In this document: positions 6,729 through 9,956 of the stretch, piece after piece
Numbering within the stretch: position 1 is the first letter of the stretch
Layout of the letters: each line of letters starts with the position of its first letter
NCBI GenBank assembly: GCA_002453315.1
Contig: DKGO01000060.1
Location: 1 to 9,956 of the forward strand
Origin: Caryophanales bacterium UBA6768
GTDB lineage: Bacteria; Bacillota; Bacilli; Bacillales_D; Amphibacillaceae
DNA length: 9,956 nt
Direction: 5' to 3'
Made by a program: the position numbers and the translations under genes
Notes under the pieces: model-generated
What the model was told of the DNA's origin: nothing
The model's database searches: none
The model's input: the letters and a program-made list of their open reading frames with translations, nothing else

Positions 6729-6746
6729 AAGGAGGTTAAAAATTTG
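6729..6746 (+). promoter_or_regulatory. Ribosome binding site that sets a TTG start
   Basis: AAGGAGG (6729-6735) lies eight bases upstream of TTG at 6744. A longer reading from TTG at 6720 would place this strong ribosome binding site inside the gene and has no such site of its own, so 6744 is the better start. Confidence 0.8.
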
Positions 6747-7352
6747 GGCAAAAAACACGACTTGCGTGTACTAAGGACTAAAAAATCCCTGAATGAGGCA
6801 TTGTTGGTATTAATGGAAAAAAAGGATTTTCCCACGATTACGATTCAGGAGCTGGCTGATGAGGCAATGATTAATCGTGCTACTTTTTATTTACATTATG
6901 ATGATAAATATGATTTGCTGGAAAAGTGTGTCAATGATAAACTTGATGGCATCATGTTAAAACATGTCATGCCGGTGAAGCATATTAATAATGGTATCTT
7001 TCATGCGGATGCATTTCGGGAAATTGTCATCGATATATTAAAAAGTGTTGAAAATAATGAACATTTTTTTAAAATTATGTTTAAAGCCAATTGCGACAAC
7101 ATGATTAAAGAATACTTTGTTAGAATGGTACATGAAAAATTCTTGCCGCAATTTGGAAAAGAACTAAAGGGGACCCGATTTGAAATTCACAAGGAAATGG
7201 TCATTCAAGTAGTTGTATCAATGATTTTAGGTGTAATGACTTGGTGGATTGCTTCGGAAGAAAGGGATAGCCCGGAGGAAATTTCCAAAATTATTGTTGG
7301 TATAGTTACAAAAGGGCCAGCTTATGCCCTTGGATTAACAACAAAGGAATAA
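6744..7352 (+). CDS. TetR/AcrR family transcriptional regulator
   Basis: The product is a 202-aa one-component regulator that would bind DNA as a dimer and let go when a small ligand binds its C-terminal domain. The N-terminal domain shows the family pattern: a basic first helix, KKSLNEALLVLMEKKDF (13-29), then the helix-turn-helix at about 32-52, with ITIQELADEAMINRATFYLHY and the following DDKYDLLE. The C-terminal two thirds are helical and varied, with a hydrophobic stretch near 155-170 (VIQVVVSMILGVMTWW) that probably forms part of the pocket or dimer face. Translation starts at TTG with an excellent ribosome binding site. The gene is divergent from the ABC exporter pair, so it probably represses that operon and itself. 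The ligand is unknown. I see no clear terminator for it; the hairpin at 7461-7502 is oriented for the opposite strand. Confidence 0.88.
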   Translation: MGKKHDLRVLRTKKSLNEALLVLMEKKDFPTITIQELADEAMINRATFYLHYDDKYDLLEKCVNDKLDGIMLKHVMPVKHINNGIFHADAFREIVIDILKSVENNEHFFKIMFKANCDNMIKEYFVRMVHEKFLPQFGKELKGTRFEIHKEMVIQVVVSMILGVMTWWIASEERDSPEEISKIIVGIVTKGPAYALGLTTKE

Positions 7353-7381
7353 TAAGCAAAAACCTTCGCATAATTGTATTA

Positions 7382-7408
7382 GTCAAAAGTGTACACACTT
7401 TTCTTGAC
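7382..7408. repeat. Palindromic hairpin downstream of the TetR gene
   Basis: AAAAGTG (7385-7391) and CACTTTT (7396-7402) form a perfect 7-bp stem with a 4-base loop. It is extended by GTC (7382-7384) and GAC (7406-7408) past a 3-base bulge. There is no T-run after it, so terminator function is doubtful. It could slow or process the regulator's transcript, or be a protein-binding palindrome. Confidence 0.35.
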
Positions 7409-7460
7409 ATTGATAATGGAAGGTTCAGCATTATGGTTTTGGCGGATGCTGGAAAAAACT

Positions 7461-7502
7461 AAAACACCCCCTAAGTGACGTTTTCCATTCACACTTCGGG
7501 GG
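7461..7502 (-). terminator. Terminator of the metNIQ operon
   Basis: CCCCC-T-AAGTG (7467-7477) pairs with CACTT-C-GGGGG (7492-7502), giving two 5-bp stems with one mismatch and a 14-base loop. Read on the - strand it is followed by GTGTTTTAG and a second T-run (complement of 7453-7464). It lies 30 bp after the metQ stop. Confidence 0.85.
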
Positions 7503-7532
7503 CATTTCCAGTCATTTATTTTAAATAAAACG

Positions 7533-8354
7533 TTATTTCATCCACTCGGGTTTTCCAAATCCTTGAAACTCCGCATCAATGATTTCTTCAAATTCCGGTG
7601 ATTCAATGATGGCAATAATATCTTTTGCCCAAGCTGTATCGATGTCTTTCGTATTGACGACAACACGGTTACGGTAATCATCAGGCATGTTTTCTAGTGC
7701 AATAGCATCTAACAAATCAAAGTCAGCTGCTAAAGCAAAATTACCCGGAACCGATGCAAGGTCTTCACTTTCCACTGTTCGCGGTAATTGGCCCGCTTCA
7801 ATTTCATGAAACTTTAAATTTTTCGGATTTTCTTCAATATCCGAAATAGCCGCTACTAATGGATCTACATCATCAGCAATCGTAATTAACCCTTCATCCT
7901 GGAGCATAATTAACGTTCTTGCCAAGTTAGATGGATCATTGGCAACCGTTATTGTGCTACCATCCTCAATTTCATCAACGGAATCATATTTATTCGAAAA
8001 CAAGCCCATTGGCGCTGTTGGGACAATTTTTAACTCAGATAAATCCATATCATTTTCTTTGGCAAAATTTTCATAATAAATTTTGTGTTGGAATAAATTT
8101 GCATCAATATCGCCATTATGCAAGGCATTGTTCGGTTGGATGTAGTCACTAAACTCAGTATTTTCCACTTTATAACCTTTTTCTTCTAGCAGCGGCTTCA
8201 ACGCCTTATTTACCATGTCACTGTATGGTCCTGAAGTGGCACCGAATTTTAATGTTGTTTTCTCGGATTCATTTCCACTGTCGTTTCCACTTCCACAAGC
8301 TGCTAATAAAATAATTGTTAATAAAGAAATAATAACTAATAAACTTTTTCTCAT
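7533..8354 (-). CDS. metQ: Methionine ABC transporter substrate-binding lipoprotein
   Basis: MetQ is a membrane-anchored lipoprotein that binds methionine outside the cell and hands it to MetI/MetN (NlpA/MetQ family). The signal peptide ends in LLAAC with Cys20 as lipid site. It is followed by a Gly/Ser/Asn linker and the family opening, TLKFGATSGPYSDMVNKAL (34-52). Diagnostic stretches include NGDIDANLFQHKIYYENFA (about 80-98), VPTAPMGLFS (about 111-120) and VANDPSNLARTLIML (about 137-151). The 273-aa length is typical. AAAGGAG precedes the ATG on the - strand. It is the last gene of the operon, 66 bp after metI, and is followed by a terminator. Paralogues for dipeptides or D-methionine exist, but the metNI context makes methionine the likely substrate. 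Confidence 0.95.
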   Translation of the reverse strand: MRKSLLVIISLLTIILLAACGSGNDSGNESEKTTLKFGATSGPYSDMVNKALKPLLEEKGYKVENTEFSDYIQPNNALHNGDIDANLFQHKIYYENFAKENDMDLSELKIVPTAPMGLFSNKYDSVDEIEDGSTITVANDPSNLARTLIMLQDEGLITIADDVDPLVAAISDIEENPKNLKFHEIEAGQLPRTVESEDLASVPGNFALAADFDLLDAIALENMPDDYRNRVVVNTKDIDTAWAKDIIAIIESPEFEEIIDAEFQGFGKPEWMK

Positions 8355-8420
8355 TTTTCTATCTCCTTTAAAATTTTCAATATATTTTTATTGTTAAGAC
8401 AATTTTCTAGAATCGAAGGC

Positions 8421-9086
8421 TTACACTCGCTTATTCACTCTTTTCGCTAAATAATCACCAGAAAATTGAATGACTTGCACTAAAACGATTAACACGATGA
8501 CGGTCGTATACATGATGACATTATCATAACGATAATAGCCGTAACGAATCGCCAAATCCCCAATACCACCTCCTCCAACGGTCCCAGCCATCGCAGAATA
8601 GCCTACTAAACTAATCATCGTAATCGTTAAGCCACTAACAATGCCTGGTCGTGCTTCAGGTAAAATGACTTCCCGGATAATCGTCCACGGGGATGCCCCA
8701 ACGGAAATTGCTGCTTCGATGACACCACGATCAATTTCCCGTGCTGACGATTCTACAATTCTTGCAAAAAACGGAATCGCTGCTACCGATAAAGGTACTG
8801 AAGCAGCTGTCGGACCAATTTGTGTACCGATTAACCATTTCGTAAAAGGCAGCAAGAAGACTAGCAATATAATAAACGGAATGGACCGGACTAGGTTTGT
8901 CATAACACCTGCGGCTGATTTCACCACTCTATTTTCCAAAAACAACCCTTCGTCTGTGACATATAACAAAATCCCCAATGGCATCCCAATCAAAATCGCA
9001 ACGAGAACAGCAATGCCAACCATATAAAGTGTTTCAAAAAAGGCGATATTCATTTCAGGCAAAATACTAATCAAATGTTCAATCAT
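8421..9086 (-). CDS. metI: Methionine ABC transporter permease
   Basis: MetI is a membrane permease that works as a dimer with MetN to import L- and D-methionine. The 221 residues show about five membrane segments (around 17-42, 55-80, 95-112, 150-172 and 188-210). The importer coupling motif is EAAISVGASPWTIIREVILPEA, placed at 124-145, with Glu124-Ala-Ala, Gly130 and Pro143 as key residues. The conserved MAGTVGGGGIGDLAIRYGY segment near 166-184 is diagnostic of MetI. The start overlaps the metN stop by four bases (ATGA), with GGAGG seven bases upstream inside metN, so translation of the two is coupled. MetQ follows 66 bp later. Confidence 0.95.
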   Translation of the reverse strand: MIEHLISILPEMNIAFFETLYMVGIAVLVAILIGMPLGILLYVTDEGLFLENRVVKSAAGVMTNLVRSIPFIILLVFLLPFTKWLIGTQIGPTAASVPLSVAAIPFFARIVESSAREIDRGVIEAAISVGASPWTIIREVILPEARPGIVSGLTITMISLVGYSAMAGTVGGGGIGDLAIRYGYYRYDNVIMYTTVIVLIVLVQVIQFSGDYLAKRVNKRV

Positions 9087-9956
9087 GATAACACCTCCAC
9101 ATGATTCATGCGTTTTTCTAAGTAGTTAATGGCAGCTTTTATGTTGTTCGCTTCCCCTTGAACCTCCATAATAAAAATTCCCAATGGGGCCTCATTAATA
9201 TATTCAATTTTTCCATGTAAAAAATTAGCCGTGACGTCTTTTGCCTTTAACATGTCAGAAACGACCGATTCACTGGCAACTCCCCCATGAAATTGTAGTT
9301 TAATAATCGTTCCCGTACAGGCATCAAGCATCTTTTGGGGTACTTTAAATTGCAATACTGTTGAAATAAATTGTTTCGTCAAATCACTTTTCGGATAGGC
9401 AAAAATATCGTATGTTTTTCCTTCTTCTACAATTTTTCCGTCTTGCATAACGGCACAACGATGGCAAACTTCCTTCACAACTTCCATCTCGTGAGTGATT
9501 AATACAATCGTAATGCCAAGCTGCTCATTAATTTTTTTCAAAAGTTCTAGTATTGATTTTGTCGTTTTCGGGTCTAATGCAGAAGTCGCCTCATCTGATA
9601 ACAGCACCTTCGGATTATTCGCCAATGCCCGTGCAATACTGACCCGCTGTTTTTGTCCACCACTTAATTGAGCGGGGTACACATTTACCTTATCTGACAG
9701 TCCAACGAGTTCAAGTAACTCCTTCACCCGTTCCTTTCTTTTTTCTGCGGAAACACCAGCAACCTTTAATGAGAAGTCGACATTTTCAGCCACTGTTTTC
9801 GTGGAGAATAAGTGAAATCCTTGAAATATCATCCCAATCGATTGGCGGGTTTTCCTTAATTGCTGATTCGATAATTTTAATAGATTAACCCCATCGATGA
9901 TGATCGATCCTGATGTCGGCCTTTCTAGCAAATTCATACAGCGAAGTAGCGTACTT
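9083..9956 (-). CDS. metN: Methionine ABC transporter ATP-binding protein, 5' end outside window
   Basis: This is the ATPase of the methionine importer. The frame is open to the window edge: STLLRC precedes MNLLERPTSG, so the Met encoded at 9935-9937 is internal. The start and most of Walker A lie beyond the right edge; the fragment begins just at the ST that ends a Walker A GKST. About 290 residues of an expected 340 or so are visible. They include a Q-loop IGMIFQGF, signature LSGGQKQRVSIARAL, Walker B VLLSDEATSALDP and switch His in LITHEMEV. After IVEEGKTYDIF comes the C-terminal NIL domain (about the last 85 residues, with IKLQFHGGVAS and PLGIFIMEVQGE). In characterised MetN proteins this domain binds methionine and shuts transport down when internal methionine is high. 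Any upstream S-box riboswitch or promoter would lie outside the window. Confidence 0.95.
   Translation of the reverse strand, partial: STLLRCMNLLERPTSGSIIIDGVNLLKLSNQQLRKTRQSIGMIFQGFHLFSTKTVAENVDFSLKVAGVSAEKRKERVKELLELVGLSDKVNVYPAQLSGGQKQRVSIARALANNPKVLLSDEATSALDPKTTKSILELLKKINEQLGITIVLITHEMEVVKEVCHRCAVMQDGKIVEEGKTYDIFAYPKSDLTKQFISTVLQFKVPQKMLDACTGTIIKLQFHGGVASESVVSDMLKAKDVTANFLHGKIEYINEAPLGIFIMEVQGEANNIKAAINYLEKRMNHVEVLS

Noticed and set aside
6720..6743. Longer N-terminus for the TetR-family protein from TTG at 6720
   Set aside because: The extra eight codons contain the AAGGAGG ribosome binding site, and no ribosome binding site precedes 6720.
8641..9027. 128-codon + strand open frame within metI
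   Set aside because: It is the mirror of the metI coding sequence; the - strand product is a clear permease with the EAA motif.

Overview
The window looks like chromosomal DNA of a low-GC Gram-positive bacterium, most likely Bacillaceae. The evidence is AT-rich composition, strong AAAGGAG/GGAGG ribosome binding sites, two lipoproteins with LTAC/LAAC lipoboxes, a TTG start, rho-independent terminators, and Bacillus-type gene products throughout. No phage, insertion sequence, tRNA or rRNA gene, or CRISPR array is visible.

Left part (1-1600, + strand): the 3' end of a metal ABC transporter permease, then a complete metal-binding lipoprotein. Its His-His-Glu-Asp ligand set points to Mn2+ (PsaA/MntA type). 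A perfect 15-bp Fur-like palindrome lies between the two genes and a strong terminator follows. Next, on the - strand, is ilvD (branched-chain amino acid synthesis), with its own terminator, a short leader and a good sigma-A-type promoter whose -35 overlaps a weak CodY-like motif.

Middle part (3400-4740): the intergenic stretch behind the ilvD promoter carries a degenerate tandem array with a 53-bp period, which I cannot assign to a known element. Then come two small - strand genes, an NTF2-like-fold protein and a tiny hydrophobic membrane protein, probably co-transcribed, followed by about 300 bp with no gene.

Right part (4738-7352): a two-gene ABC-2 exporter (ATPase then permease, translationally coupled, - strand) is divergent from a TetR-family regulator. 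This is the usual layout of a locally repressed efflux pump. The last part (7461-9956, - strand) is the methionine importer metN-metI-metQ. The 5' end of metN runs off the window and a terminator follows metQ.

In all, parts of three ABC transporters (Mn2+ import, an exporter of unknown substrate, methionine import) surround ilvD. The genes are ordinary in function. The least explained signals are the 53-bp array, the Fur-like site in front of a Mn-type binding protein, and the two uncharacterised small genes.
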